Origin: Cryptomeria japonica
Taxonomy: Eukaryota > Streptophyta > Pinopsida > Cupressales > Cupressaceae
Direction: 5' to 3'
NCBI RefSeq assembly: GCF_030272615.1
Contig: NC_081410.1
Location: 575,138,263-575,202,262 of the forward strand
DNA length: 64,000 bases
Numbering within the stretch: the stretch's first letter is position 1; every line of letters starts with the position of its first letter. Positions 1 to 11,622 of the stretch are shown here, piece by piece. The notes beneath the pieces were generated by a model. It was not told the DNA's origin. It did not search any database and was given only the letters and a program-made list of their open reading frames with translations. A program made the position numbers and the translations under genes.

Positions 1-758
1 CATCCCATATATTCACCCAAAAATAACCACATCAATAATATCCATATCTCACCAAATGAGAAATTAGGCATATGTAAGGACATTTTTTCAAGCATGATCA
101 AAATCATCCACCTATGTCCAGCAAGGGCTCATTCCAAAACAATCACACCAATAATATCCATTTCCATAAAATATCCATCTCAAATGATTCCATAATACAC
201 TATCTAGAAAAATTTAAACCACAATTAGCCTCCATCTCTCCCACCATTCCTTCATCCCCTAAATATTCACAACAACAATTAACACAATATCCATAAAAAA
301 TTCATCCAAAAATGACACCTTTCATGTTTATATCCAAGGACTATCTATAATAGTTAATAATAAAATCCAAGATAATCCAATTCTCTGTGCAAACCCCTTC
401 TATGATTCAAAAATCCTAGATTTAATATCATCATGCACTCCATTGCTAATCAAGCCTATTCCAAAAAATCCTCTTCAAAACCCATTCCTATCAAGTCAAA
501 ATATCGAAATCATCTAAAAATCCCCATACATATCCAAATTCATACCCCATCATCAGAATTGGGTCTATGTCAAGAGGATAGCCCAAACTGTGAAGAAATA
601 AACATGAAGATCAAGATACCAAAACTCTCAAGTCTCCTCCAATTGTTGACCAAGATCCCATCTATCTAGAATCTCTTGATGATTTAATCATCCCTTTTCA
701 TTCCATCCAAGATGATCCCCTCCCACCTTAAAAGAAAGTATACCTTCCACTCAATCTA
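1..758. other. No recognisable gene; C-rich, AT-rich repetitive sequence
   Basis: The stretch is dominated by short C-rich words such as atccc, ccatcc and aaatccc. Open frames on both strands are short and of low complexity, with no recognisable domain. It looks like the outer part of the degenerate repeat that becomes clear from 759 onward. Confidence 0.6.
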
Positions 759-1205
759 ATGAATTCATTCTCAATCAAGAGAAAAACATCCCTTTTAATC
801 CCCTTCATGATCCCATCTTTTCTACTTTGTCCAATGATATCGTTGCAGATAAAGATAAAAGTAGCCCTCCATATACCATTCATAATATACTTCATAAGAA
901 AGATCAAGATACCAATTTCATCCCATCCAATGATCTCATTCAAAATCAAGAGAAAATTACCACTTTCACTCCATCAAATGATCTCATTCCAAATTAAGAG
1001 AAAAGTATCCCTTTTAATCCACCTCATGATCCCATATTTTCCACTCTGTCCAATGTTCCCCTTGCATATCAAGATCAAAGTAGCCCTCCAATTCCCATTC
1101 ATAATCCACTTCCTAAGAAAGATCAATATATCCCTTCCATCCCTCCCAATAATCCACCTCATTGCCAAAATATCCCATTCAACCCATCTCATGATCCCCT
1201 TATAA
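759..1205. repeat. Degenerate ~219-bp tandem duplication
   Basis: Two copies of a unit start near 759 and 978. Each runs through ATGA(A/T)xTCATTC, a stretch ending AAGAGAAAA, then atcccttttaatcc, a catgatccca block, a xxxgTCCAATG block, gtagccctcc and ccattcataat. A shorter extra copy of the opening words lies near 929. The open frame across it (about 148 codons, plus strand) simply mirrors the duplication, with repeated IKRK and LLxPFMIP segments. I take this as a repeat rather than a gene. Confidence 0.7.
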
Positions 1206-1707
1206 GTATCGATCAAAGTATCCCTTCATTTCCATGTTGTGATCTTAATCTATTTCAAGAAATCGCCATCCCTCCTAATCTCCTCCATAATCCTAATCCT
1301 CCTCAAAATCTCATCACCCCTACCCAAAATATTCATGAACCTCATACTTATCAAATGAGTTCCTCCACTTTGATCCAATCCAATTTACTTCACAAGACTA
1401 TCATTCATTCCATATCATACCCTCCTCAAAATTGACTTGCATCTTTTTTTAAAAGAAAAAAGTATCCCATTAGTAATATAATTTGTCAAAAAATACATTT
1501 GCAAGGAAAAGAGTTAGGCCTCCATGAACAAGGAATATTAGAAATCCTTAATATCAAATTAAATTTCAATTATCATGGCCTTGGTCTCATAGCTCACTCT
1601 CAAGACATTTGTATCCCTTCTAAATCTAAAGTCCCTCCATCTAAATCCAAACATTCGCATTCCCCATCCTCCAAAACTATATTCAACCCTTATTTTAATT
1701 CTAGTTT

Positions 1708-2247
1708 TAACCTAAACCCTAACTTAACCATAATTCTAACCCTAACCCTAACCTTGACCCATAAGTCCTACCCTATCCTAGGTAACCCTATCCCTAAACC
1801 TTAACCCTAAACATAATCATAAACCTAAACCAAATCCTAATCCTAATCTTAATGCTAATCTTAACCTTAATCCTAACCTTGACCCTAACCCTAGCCCTAA
1901 TCAAATCTAAATCTTCACCCTACTCCTAATTATAATTTTGATCCCAACCCTAATAGAAATTCCAACCCTACCCTTAATGCTAACCAAAACCCTATTCGTA
2001 AACTCAAAACCTGTTATAATTATAATCCAACCGTAACCATAATTCTACCCCTAACTCTAACATAATTCTGACCATGACATTAAACCCTAACCATGACTAT
2101 AAAGAAAATCTTAACACTAAACCCTAACCCTAACCATCATAATAAATCTAAACCAAACCCTAACCCTAATGCTAACCCTGACCATGATATAAACCCTAAC
2201 CGTCATTGTAACCCTAATGCTAAACCTAAACCATGATATAAACCATG
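1708..2247. repeat. Degenerate interstitial telomere-like CCCTAA array
   Basis: About 540 bp are built from variants of ccctaa and aaccctaa, including uninterrupted runs near 1735-1750 and 2120-2135. Many units are mutated (aaccttg, aatgcta, aaccatga). Canonical plant telomeres use the heptamer CCCTAAA; here the hexamer CCCTAA is commoner and heptamers are occasional. Both flanks are ordinary repetitive DNA, so this is an interstitial array, not a chromosome end. Confidence 0.85.
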
Positions 2248-2278
2248 AATAAATTTTCTACTTATAGTTTACTAAAAC

Positions 2279-2309
2279 ACTATTTTTAGAAGGCTTGACA
2301 TTAGAAAGA
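2279..2309 (+). repeat. 31-bp direct repeat, copy 1
   Basis: This 31-bp word contains aaggcttgacattag and recurs without a mismatch at 3685-3715 in the same orientation, 1406 bp away. The sequences differ immediately outside the match. It may be a duplicated flank of an insertion or a leftover terminal repeat. Confidence 0.7.
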
Positions 2310-3684
2310 TAATTGTTGCTTTTAGATATTTTACATGAGTTTCCTAGGGCCACCCACTTGTTATAAATTGCCTATAGCACTAAAATGTCCCACTTGTGAA
2401 GCATGCATTGAAGATCATAATTCATATATGAAGAGCACATCTTGTTTAAACTATATATTTTAAAATAGACCCAAAATCATGAATTATTAAAATCCTTCAT
2501 GGCATAAGAAAAGACTCGATCATATCATCATATCCTTATCTACCACCTAGATACTTTGCACCATCTACTCTTATTGACTTGGCATATATTTACATATTTA
2601 TATCTATCTTATATTTAAGTTGTAAAGAAGTTTATTCATGCAAACTAAAGTGATTACTTAGAGGAAATGTTGCATGATATTAGATATTAGATCAAACTCT
2701 TTAATCAAAAGCCAACTAAAATGGACAAATAATATTACAACACGTTAATTTAGTGAAATGTGCATATTATTCTAGAATGTCAAATCAATTTCTAATGTAG
2801 TATTATTATTAGATTATTATTTTTTAGGCCTTGATATCTTCTAGGAGGTGTTCAAATAAAGTGTTTTGTAGACATTTTGTGCTTCAAGTTTACATAATAA
2901 TTAAAATGAAGGAAAATAATTAGACCCAAATTGTATTTTAAATTTGAAATGTAAAATTTTCTTTTGAAAGTATAAAAAAGAACTCTATTTTTATAAATCT
3001 CGCGCATGCAGGAGCAGAGAGTCGGGGCTACGATACAAAAGGCATAATCCAATTCTATAAGCAATTCCAGCAGAACCTCCATTGGCATAATGACTGCAAG
3101 GATCAATTGAAATACCAAGCTGCCACACAAAGCATCTAGCCAACCGGAAATTAAAAAATGGAAGGAGAAAGAGGACAAACAAGTGCAAGTGCCAGCAAAT
3201 CCACTGTTAGTGTTGCATCCTATATTTTGGTCAACTCCCATTAATCTTCAAATCCACTATAAAATCCTTCCAATTTACTAAATATGGTTGAAATGGTAGT
3301 GTGTTTTTTTACATTGAGTGGGTAAGGCTTATTGGGGCAGAAAATTGTGTTTTTTGCAAAACCTACAACAAGTGTTGTGCCTTATGAAGAATTCATTATA
3401 GAGCCTTTTAGCTCATCAATTAAATAAATTGATTCGAATAACTTGATCTCCCATTAAATAACTTGATCTTGTGGAAAACCTAAAACAAGGAGAATGTATG
3501 CAATCAACCTTAATCAATTTTGGATGATGAGTTCTGACATAAAGTTGTTTAATCTAAATATGGTTGAAGTTGAAAGTGTACTAGAACATAGCACCAAACT
3601 ATTGGGTATCCAAAATTAACGCATGGATATAAGGAATGAAGAGTTTGTGCTGGAAGAAGCTAATCTGAGCAATCTCATGAGTAG
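2310..3684. other. Intergenic; no supported gene
   Basis: AT-rich sequence. A minus-strand open frame at 2852-3241 encodes a hydrophobic, Cys-containing peptide of no recognised family and overlaps another frame; I see no splice context or domain to support it. A GC-richer patch at 3000-3200 could be an old exon or element fragment. Confidence 0.5.
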
Positions 3685-3715
3685 ACTATTTTTAGAAGGC
3701 TTGACATTAGAAAGA
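3685..3715 (+). repeat. 31-bp direct repeat, copy 2
   Basis: Perfect second copy of the word at 2279-2309. It is followed directly by a T-rich stretch and by the 3' side of the minus-strand fragment described at 4196-4684. Confidence 0.7.
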
Positions 3716-4195
3716 ATAACATTTATTTTTTAAGTGAAAGGCCGAGGCCTATAATATATTAATATAAAATAAGAAGAAATTACATAGAGATTACAAGATC
3801 CAAACTAAAAACACCTCGACTAATATTGCCCAACTATGGACAATAGGAGATTTCCAACCTGCAAAATTGGAAAATCAGATGTTCATGCAAAAGGTAAAAT
3901 AGCATGAACAGTGAACTAGTATGACAAACCTTTACATTTTTGTCTGCTATTACAATAGATTATATATTCCATTTGATCTCCCACTCAAACAATTGGAGCA
4001 AAAGACTAGCCTGACACAATATACAAAGTGTGAAAAGGGGGCAACAAAATTGCAGTAGGGAGATAACTAATTCAACACCCTCTCGAGCTCTGCTCATGTA
4101 GCAATGTCAGACTCCTCAGACGAGGCATCATCTGTTGGAAGAGGGAATGAAAAATGTGTTCCATGCGGATCTAACAAAGTGTGCTCCCTAAGAAC

Positions 4196-4684
4196 TCAGA
4201 CTGCATAAAACTTTTCCATTGCTATTGTAGCCAGGGGCTCACCAATTTGGAGGGCATGTTGTCGGACCCATTGAAGAAAGGGTTGTAGAGAAGCATATCC
4301 AAAACCATATATGAAGGAGAGAAGAACTGAATGTGGCACTGAATAAAAAATAAAGAAATCCCTATTCAGGAAACCACCCCACCAAATATCTCCAGCAAAA
4401 AGATCATATTTATTTAACTGTAAATTGAGCTCTTCCCAAGTGAAAACAAAGGAGTGAACAAAGGCCCCAATTATCACCCTGGTATATTATTTTGAATGTG
4501 TGATATCCATAACCATCAAAGCCAGCCTTGAAGCCACCATGCTTGGAGTAGCCACCGGATGTGCCATAATCCATTCTTCACCTATGAGTGTCCTCACAGT
4601 GCATTCGACACTTCCACATGGTATTGCAAATGTGTCAAACATGCTAAGTGGATGGACATTTGTGTAAAGACCCAAGTTTTGCAT
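4196..4684 (-). pseudogene. Unidentified protein fragment with in-frame stop (probable transposable-element ORF)
   Basis: One minus-strand frame runs from 4684 to 4196 with a single TAA at 4487-4489. The upstream segment is 65 codons and the downstream one 93 codons. The residues are well mixed, with Trp/Phe/Tyr-rich patches (for example DIWWGGFLNRDFF), unlike the low-complexity shadows nearby. The frame continues weakly past 4196 with further stops. I recognise no domain. Its downstream side ends near the T-rich tract at 3716-3735, which on this strand would be an A-rich tail, so a decayed retroelement ORF is plausible. Function unknown. Confidence 0.4.
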
Positions 4685-4699
4685 TCTCTTGTGAAGCTA

Positions 4700-5730
4700 T
4701 ATTCTTGATGCCATAATAACTTCTTATGAAGGTAGACCACTCAAAATTGTAGAACATTGTTTGTAATTAAGACCCCGGAGCCAGAACACTCCGCAGAGAT
4801 GAATTTAACCTTTACACATTGTAAAAAACTTTTGGAATACAAATATATAAAATTACACAACCGGTGAGGAAGGACATTGGAATTCCTATAACTTGTGTGG
4901 AGTAGATCTGTATGAAGTCCTTACTCTATCCTCGGATTCCACGTTGGTAGCCTTTTCCTGCATCAAATTGAATGCTGAAATGATTTCCATAATGTCATGT
5001 AAGAATCCCCATTGTATAAGATATGGATTATTTTTCAAATCCTTCGCCACTTTTGAATAGACTATTGCCCTAGTTCTTGATTGTCCATGTGTCTTCCTAT
5101 CTCTGGCTCGATCACCTGAAGTACCGCCTCAGTGAAAAACATGCTCTTTAATCCCCATGTTTGAACAATGCGAGATGTTATTCCGAATGTGCGATCCAAC
5201 TAATTTGATTCGGTTGTACACCCCATACACGAGCCATTATTTCCAATTACATCACTGCACTAAATACTTCACATCCAGCTGAAGTGGCATGCCAAGTCAT
5301 GGGAGTATGTTTTCATTTGTGTCCTACATACGCCCAACCTACCATATATTTATCCATACAATGGTTAATAAAAAAGAAATATGTTTTTGGATAAGACATT
5401 TACATCTTGTCTCACTAATTTATTGCACAAAAGGTCTTTCCTGCAATCAACAACAATAAAATATATTAGTAAAATGATACTTAAACTTTGTTCAATTCGC
5501 TCTCCAAGTGCTCCATTACAATTTTGTCTTCGTTGAGCTCCCTTGATGACACAAGATGACATACGTCTTAGCTTTATCAATGTCTTTTTAAATAAAATCA
5601 AAGTCCATAAAAAATAACCGGCCAAGTTGAAGGATGTGCAAAACTAAGTCCATCTTTCAGGAAATCTCTACTAAGTCCATGATCTCTTGTAGATGCTCTT
5701 TGTCACCTTATAGTTAAGCTCGCCCATGTC
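4700..5730. other. No supported gene; probably decayed coding sequence
   Basis: Short interrupted frames occur on both strands. Base composition is slightly richer than the flanks, which suggests an old coding segment continuing from the fragment below 4690. Nothing can be assigned to a family. Confidence 0.4.
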
Positions 5731-5939
5731 TTGATGGACCGTGAAAAACCTCAAGGAATTTTCGGTAACTCTCTCTCTCATTCGATGGAGTGCAGGTACC
5801 ACCAAATAGGTATTTGTCAAATTTGTCTTCTTCGAGTGAATAAAATTAAGGAAGAGAAGAGGAAAATGAGACATGTAGTAGGTCTAAAAGAGGGAGATCA
5901 ACTAGAGGTAAAAAGATTAGAAGAAAATTCCAGTAACGC

Positions 5940-6555
5940 ATGGATTTTTTTCTTGTTGAAGGGGGGTCATGTTCTTATAATGATGAGAGCATAGGTGACG
6001 TCAAGGTGCCCTTGAGGTACAAACATCTACAAAAACAATGGGTACCCAAGGAACTTGCTCCAATAAACACTGATTTTTGTGCCAACGAGAGGATATATCG
6101 CATAGCACCATCCTCATTACATGGTTTGGGCCTATTTTGCCTGGACAACATAAAGGTTTGTTACGATAAAGTTACTGAATTGATGGAGTATGTCACACCC
6201 TGTTACAGTTACAAAGATTGGATGATGCTGGTTCGATATACACGAAGTATGCATAGGTATGCACTGTTAGAAAATTATATACAACTAAAAGATAAGGATC
6301 AAAATAAAGGAGTGGCTATGTACATTGACGGAAGGCCGAAAGCATCAGGGAATATTGTAGGTTTATAAATAATACACGACCCGGGTCAACAAATAATCAA
6401 CCCAATTGCATATTCGAGGCGCGTGAGGGAAACTGTGTATTCGTATATGCAATAAAATCAATAACTGTAGGGGAAGAGTTGCTAATTGAATACAATTTGA
6501 ATTGCATAGATACAAACACAGTTACTATGGGGGTGGTACATACTATATACCATTT
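5940..6555 (+). pseudogene. SET-domain protein relic with one frameshift
   Basis: The open frame from 5940 to 6368 contains the start of a SET domain (SSLHGLGLF, then an ENYIQLKDKDQNKG segment and IDGRPKASGNIVGL). It ends at a stop created by what looks like loss of one A near 6366. The next frame continues the domain at once with INNTRPGSTNNQPNCIF, VFVYAIKSITVGEELL and IEYNLN. These match the Asn/PNC and GEELLxDY elements that form the SAM-binding and catalytic core of SET methyltransferases, with Glu in place of the usual Asp before Tyr. SET proteins transfer methyl groups to lysine, usually on histones. Downstream exon-like pieces resemble a plant transposase-associated protein, so this is probably a domain carried by a mobile element. 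Non-functional as it stands. Confidence 0.75.
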
Positions 6556-6599
6556 TACCCAACCTCCAATTAATGACTCCAATATACCATTTTATTATT

Positions 6600-8040
6600 A
6601 TGTTATTTTTCGTAAGTCTATTGGTTTCAATTCGCTAATGTTTTTTTATATTTAATTTTTGTCACAACAGGACATTGATCGTATGGGAAAGGCTTCGACC
6701 CAAAGCACAGATCGTGATGCATCTTCAAGCTCTTCTACCCGACGAGTTTACCTCATTGTTTCATGTTGTTGTCTCCAATTAGAACTATCAATTCCTTACC
6801 TTCTTTACCTGATCACATTTTGATTTTGATCACAATCTTTCATAAAGAAAACACACTTGGAGAGTGAATCCTATTGTCTTGGAGCCTTCAAGGCTTTCAT
6901 ACTACAACTAAATCCACACTCAATGATGAGCAGTAAATCTTCATTATATCAGTCTTTCAAATCTGATCATGATAAGGAACCAATTAATCATAGTATAAAG
7001 GACTCCAAAAATCTTTATTTAAAACAAACCCTTAATGAGATGAACTCCCATATATCCAGTAAAACATATTATCACTTCCTTAGCATGAGTGGTTATTGCA
7101 TTCAACAGTAAAATGTCAAAAACTTATTGATTCACGTTAATCACTTGTCCATTAATATAATAGTGTTACTAGGGCCTCCCATAAACATTGCCAAACCTTC
7201 ACCAAATAACCTGTCCATTTGCAACATTGAATTACATACATAGACATAATTTTAAAAGCCTCTGATTACCCTAATAGAGGGTTTTAACAGTTTTTAGAAA
7301 AAGTAGTATATCTCTTCAAACACTCCATGAAAATGCATAAGAAAGGATTCATTGGAAAGCTATTTCATTATACCATCATTCTAAAATACTTGCAAATTCA
7401 AAATACAACATTTATGAGCCTTCTTGGCTCTGTGACAGTCACAGACCCTTTAAACCTTAATGACAATTGAAGGTTTGATGGGTAAACTTTGTCAAATGCC
7501 CTCCAAACTGCTCCTCCCCTCTTGACCTTGACCAAACATGGTTTTATAAACCATTACAAACTAGTTTCCACTCCTTCTAACTGCTCCAACCAACTCATGA
7601 CCGATGGATGACATTTTACATCTCTTTTGCACTTTTTGGCAATGTTGCAACTTTGCAACTTTTGCATTTTTGACACAACTTTGCCAACTTTGACCATATC
7701 CTTCTTGGATGTTTCCAACATGACAAAAATGGACTCAATATAATCAATTACAAAAAAAAAAATCTTTTTATGGATATTTTAACCTTAGTTGACTCTATCA
7801 AGACCTATTAGGTCTCTTGGTACAAAATGGCTCTTCAAGCCTTACAATTGAGTTTTTTTTTATATCAATGGACTTTATGACCTTACAAATCATGTATGAA
7901 AATTAAAAATAAGCAAAAAAAAATTACTTTGACCTCATAAGATATCTATATGCCTGGGTGCCTCTGCACTATTTTATTATTATTATTTTTTGTAAGTTTA
8001 TTGGGTTAATTTCAATAATGTTTTTAATATTCTTGTCACA
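6600..8040. other. Non-coding; contains a duplicated intron-exon junction
   Basis: AT-rich sequence without a supported ORF. An intron-like stretch ending in a cag acceptor followed by a GGGAAAGGC exon start occurs at about 6595-6700 and again at about 7975-8070. This suggests a local duplication, or an insertion that separated two copies. Confidence 0.5.
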
Positions 8041-8042
8041 GT

Positions 8043-8270
8043 CGGATGATTGGGGAAAGGCACTAGCAATTGAGGAGAGCATCTATAGGGAGGTGTAGTC
8101 ACTATTATGCGATGATGTCATCGCATATTCCACAAACCCTCTGGATATGACAAGGAAGACCCAAAAAAAATGCAATGAAGAAATCCTTCAGTTATTATTC
8201 ATAGTGCCTCAAATAGATGAAATAAGAGAAAGGTTCAAAATATTGACTGAGAGAGCACGAAACTTGCAAG
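8043..8270 (+). pseudogene. Exon-like coding piece, charged/helical, mobile-element relic
   Basis: The sequence is preceded by an intron-like tract ending in cacag and followed by a GTAAGT donor-like site at about 8271. It reads through MTRKTQKKCNEEI and IDEIRERFKILTERARN, with one TAG upstream near 8097. The peptide is Lys/Glu-rich and predicted helical. It lies in the same orientation as the SET relic and the transposase-like exon at 8925, so all are probably parts of one decayed multi-exon gene. No domain is recognised. Confidence 0.45.
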
Positions 8271-8410
8271 TAAGTTGTTATGAGATCTTTCATTATAACA
8301 TAAGTTCATTCATGGTTTTATATTTTGTACTTTTTTATGTCATGGACTAAAATGTGTGTGTGTTTTTTACAAGATTTTTTGCGTCCTCATGATGTTGTTG
8401 GTCATGATTA

Positions 8411-8755
8411 GGGTACTGCAGGTGTTGCCCGAGGAGTAGGGGTTGGTATAAGTGTAGATCTTGACCTTCCTGTGCATACATCACATCATTCAACCCCATC
8501 ATCTGTACCTATATTGTCGACTGAAATGTCAGCAACACATAGCATGCAGGCATCGGGTAGTGCACCCTTTGGCAATGAACACATGCTAGAACATGCGTCA
8601 GGACATGTACCTGGGGATGTAGAGGCCACTAGTACTGGTGATCTTTTAGAAGCATTTCCTAGATCTTCCTGTATTACTAGTACGAGAATATTGCCAGTCA
8701 CATTTGTGGTGATCAAGGATTTCGTTCCCATTAAAATAGAGAAGATCCCAAGTAC
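8411..8755 (+). pseudogene. Exon-like Ser/Thr/His-rich segment of the same relic
   Basis: An acceptor-like site (ctgcag) at about 8415-8420 opens a frame of roughly 100 codons, rich in Ser, Thr, His and Met. It includes HTSHHSTPSSVPIL and MSATHSMQASGSAP and runs to a stop near 8781. It is probably a linker between conserved parts of the mobile-element protein. Family unknown. Confidence 0.4.
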
Positions 8756-8924
8756 TTTAAAATATTTTAGTTATTATATATAATCCAATTGAAATTTACT
8801 TATTGATCACTCTTTTTAGACTAATGATCCCATGATCTTTTTGCAAAAAATGATGTTTTTTATAAACATATAAATGATATTACATTGGAGATCTTCGGGC
8901 CCACCATATGTACACGGTGAAATG

Positions 8925-9360
8925 CCCAAAATGAAGATTTAAAACTTGAGCTCATTAATCGTTTAGTTGTGTTGTTCGATAATAACACATTCAACTGAAC
9001 CAAGGTCCTTAAGAAAGTTGGTGCCTATCTAAAGTATGTAAGGGCCCAATATAGGTCACATTTAGAGAAGAAAAAAAAGTACGAGCATCCCCACATGGTT
9101 CCGGAGAGGGAATGGAAGGACCTAGTGTCAGATGGAAAGGAGAAGGCTAAAAAGAAAAAAAGGAAAGACACCACCGGGCCAAGGAAGGTATGTGATACTA
9201 TCAACAATGTAATTATATACTGATTACTCTTTCTTTTTACATAATCTAACGTATTTCAAACTTTTCATAGGCTGTCTGACACATCGAAGGCAACAAAGAC
9301 AAGAGCAGAAAAACACGGGCAACACAAACTTGGCTCTGGTGGTTATAAGAAATTAACTGC
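8925..9360 (+). pseudogene. En/Spm-type plant transposase-associated domain relic (Transposase_24-like)
   Basis: The frame around 8925-9188 reads a helical segment, then VLKKVGAYLKYVRAQYRSHL, EHPHMVPEREWKDLV, and a Lys-rich run ending at a GTATGTG donor near 9189. After an intron ending in catag (about 9270) the sequence continues with TKTRAEKHGQHKLGSGG. The order (helix, basic R-Y-R segment, P-x-x-W-x-x-L-V, basic linker, Gly-Ser patch) resembles the Ptta/En/Spm family of plant transposon-associated proteins. One TGA interrupts the first part. The assignment rests on motif order, not on a search. Confidence 0.5.
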
Positions 9361-9708
9361 ATCAATTATAAGTATCGATAAATGAAATATAGCATCCAAA
9401 TAATAAATTGCAAACAATTTTGGATTTATCATACCATAGAAGCAAAATTCATGACCTTATGCAAAAATGTAGGCCTCTGAATTCAAGAGAGTGCCCATAG
9501 AAGAGGACCTAAAGATTGCATTCTAGAAAAGTTGTGGAGTCGTGGCTGAATGCCTAAGACTCTTGACTGGGCAAACACAACCTTCCACTACATTTGACAC
9601 GCAGGTAAATAAACTCAATGAAGTTTATTTAAAATTGAATACTTGTGCAATCCATTCAATATTAATTTCCACGATAAAGTAATTATGTGCCTATTTGTTT
9701 TAAATAGG

Positions 9709-10160
9709 CAAGCAATGACAATATTGCACATGACATTGGAATGCAGCCTGGTGAAGGTGGAGCACAACCTGCAGATGAAGGTCATGGTCGTGTGCATCTC
9801 GGTACTGAATGTATTCATGTGCTATACAAAACACATTATGGATTAATACAAGTAAACATCTTTAATTGCAATTGGTGTATTAATTAATGTAACCTTTTGT
9901 GTTTCAACTTTAGAGCATGTAGAGCGTGATCAACATGTTGAGCATGATCAGGCTAGACAAGATTAGGAACATGATGTGGCCCCATCAGGTAAAGAGGACT
10001 ACTCTAATGTTCTTTTAAACATGTTTAATTGCAATTGGTGTATTAATTAATGTAACATTTTGTGTTTCAACTCTAGAGGATTTAGATGGTGTTCAACATG
10101 TTGAGCATGAGGCTATAAGACAAGATCAGGAACATGATGTGGCCCCATCAGGTAAAGAGC
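9709..10160 (+). repeat. Tandemly duplicated exon-intron unit (~165 bp)
   Basis: Two exon-like pieces, about 9914-9988 and 10079-10151, share the words GATCAACATGTTGAGCATGA or near-variants and gaacatgatgtggcccc. Each is followed by a GTAAAGAG donor-like site. The intron between them repeats the upstream intron (gcaattggtgtattaatt near 9860 and 10025). The offset is about 165 bp. The encoded peptide is His/Glu/Asp-rich (QHVEHD type). It appears to be the 3' part of the relic beginning near 5940. Confidence 0.6.
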
Positions 10161-10439
10161 ACCACTCTAATGTTCTTTTAATTAATGAAATACTTGTAAC
10201 AATAATAATGAAACATATCAATTTAACATTTCTTTGTTATTGCAGGAGACCCCTTTGTAGCGGCCTTCACGCCGTGAGTACACGACTAGGCATACAATAA
10301 GATCATGAGTAGAGGGCAGAACAATTGAAGGGGGGACAAATGATTTAGAAAACGATGCTCCACTTCTTTATTTAGCTGCAAAAAAGAAACAAAAAAAGAA
10401 GTGATGGTAATCATATTATGACAACCATATTTTTAATAA

Positions 10440-10685
10440 TATGTAAAAACTGAAACAATGAATGTTATATGTTAATGAATGAATGTGATTATGTTAATGA
10501 ATGAAAGCGAATATTTTAATGAATGAATGTTATATGTTATTAGTGGATGAATGAATGAGTGTTATATGTTATTAATGGATGGATGAATGAATGTTATATG
10601 TTATTAATGGATGAGTGAATGATTAATGTTATATGTGATGAATGTTATATGTTATTAATGGATGAATGAATTGAAAATGATTAAT
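10440..10685. repeat. Minisatellite of gaatgttatatgttattaatg units
   Basis: About 245 bp consist of imperfect repeats of (gaatg)n, ttatatgttattaatg and gatgaatga. Spacing between ttatatgtt cores varies, mostly about 30-45 bp. No coding potential. Confidence 0.85.
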
Positions 10686-11622
10686 GTGTCAAATGAGCCT
10701 CCACCTTCATGTGGTTGGCCATGTTAAGTAGAGAATATTAAACTATTCTCGAAACAAAGAGAAGTTCAATAAGGTAATGCACTTTTCAATATTTCATTAT
10801 GTTGCACTTTTAAGCTTATGTGATTTTCATTAGTTCTCTTTGCTTCAATATGTTACCCTTTGTACTTATTTTACTTTTTAACACATCTCATATGTTACCC
10901 TGGATGAAAGCTTTTGCAGGGGATTCCAGTTGACACAATATTTCCAATTGAGAGATTATTCAGATCATGTCTTGAATATCACCTTTGTTCGAGTCAATTT
11001 ATGAAGCTGCAATGAATCTTAGTTTGTGATTAGCCTCACAAAATTCACCCTTTCTTCATTGGTTGCATTTTCCTTAGATTATTTTGAATTTGGCAAGCAC
11101 AAATACTTTGTGCTAAATCAGTTAAAGTATTAAATTAATGGCATTACAGTTATGGTCTATCCTTCGACATTAAGTCATTTTGTTATAAAATAATCAGATA
11201 TATGGTAGTTTAATCACAAAAATTACTAGTAACATATTTTTTTTTATTTTGTTTTTATGCTAGGTAAGTTTGTTTTTCTATGTGAACACTTGTTAATTGT
11301 TTTTATTATAAATTAGGGAACACATTTCTACATTTGAACTTATTTAATTCTTGATAGAAACATGTTAAGGCATTCTTTTAACTTTTTTTATTCATAGATC
11401 TTTGTAGAGACAGTAAATTATTCATTGAACTGGACCATGCTTTGTAATTGTAGATTATTTATTGCAATATTGGAAATCCACATTCATTGGGCCAGCAACC
11501 AATTACATTTTTATGAGAGGTTTATTTCTTTTTGTTGTTTGTGTATCTATAAATTGACGTGATTTGTGGAAGCTTTAACCTTATATTCTATAAACTTCAT
11601 TTTTTCAATGATATTTGTACAG

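Noticed and set aside
1-2247. Chromosome end
   Set aside because: The CCCTAA units are degenerate, interrupted and followed by ordinary repetitive DNA on both sides.
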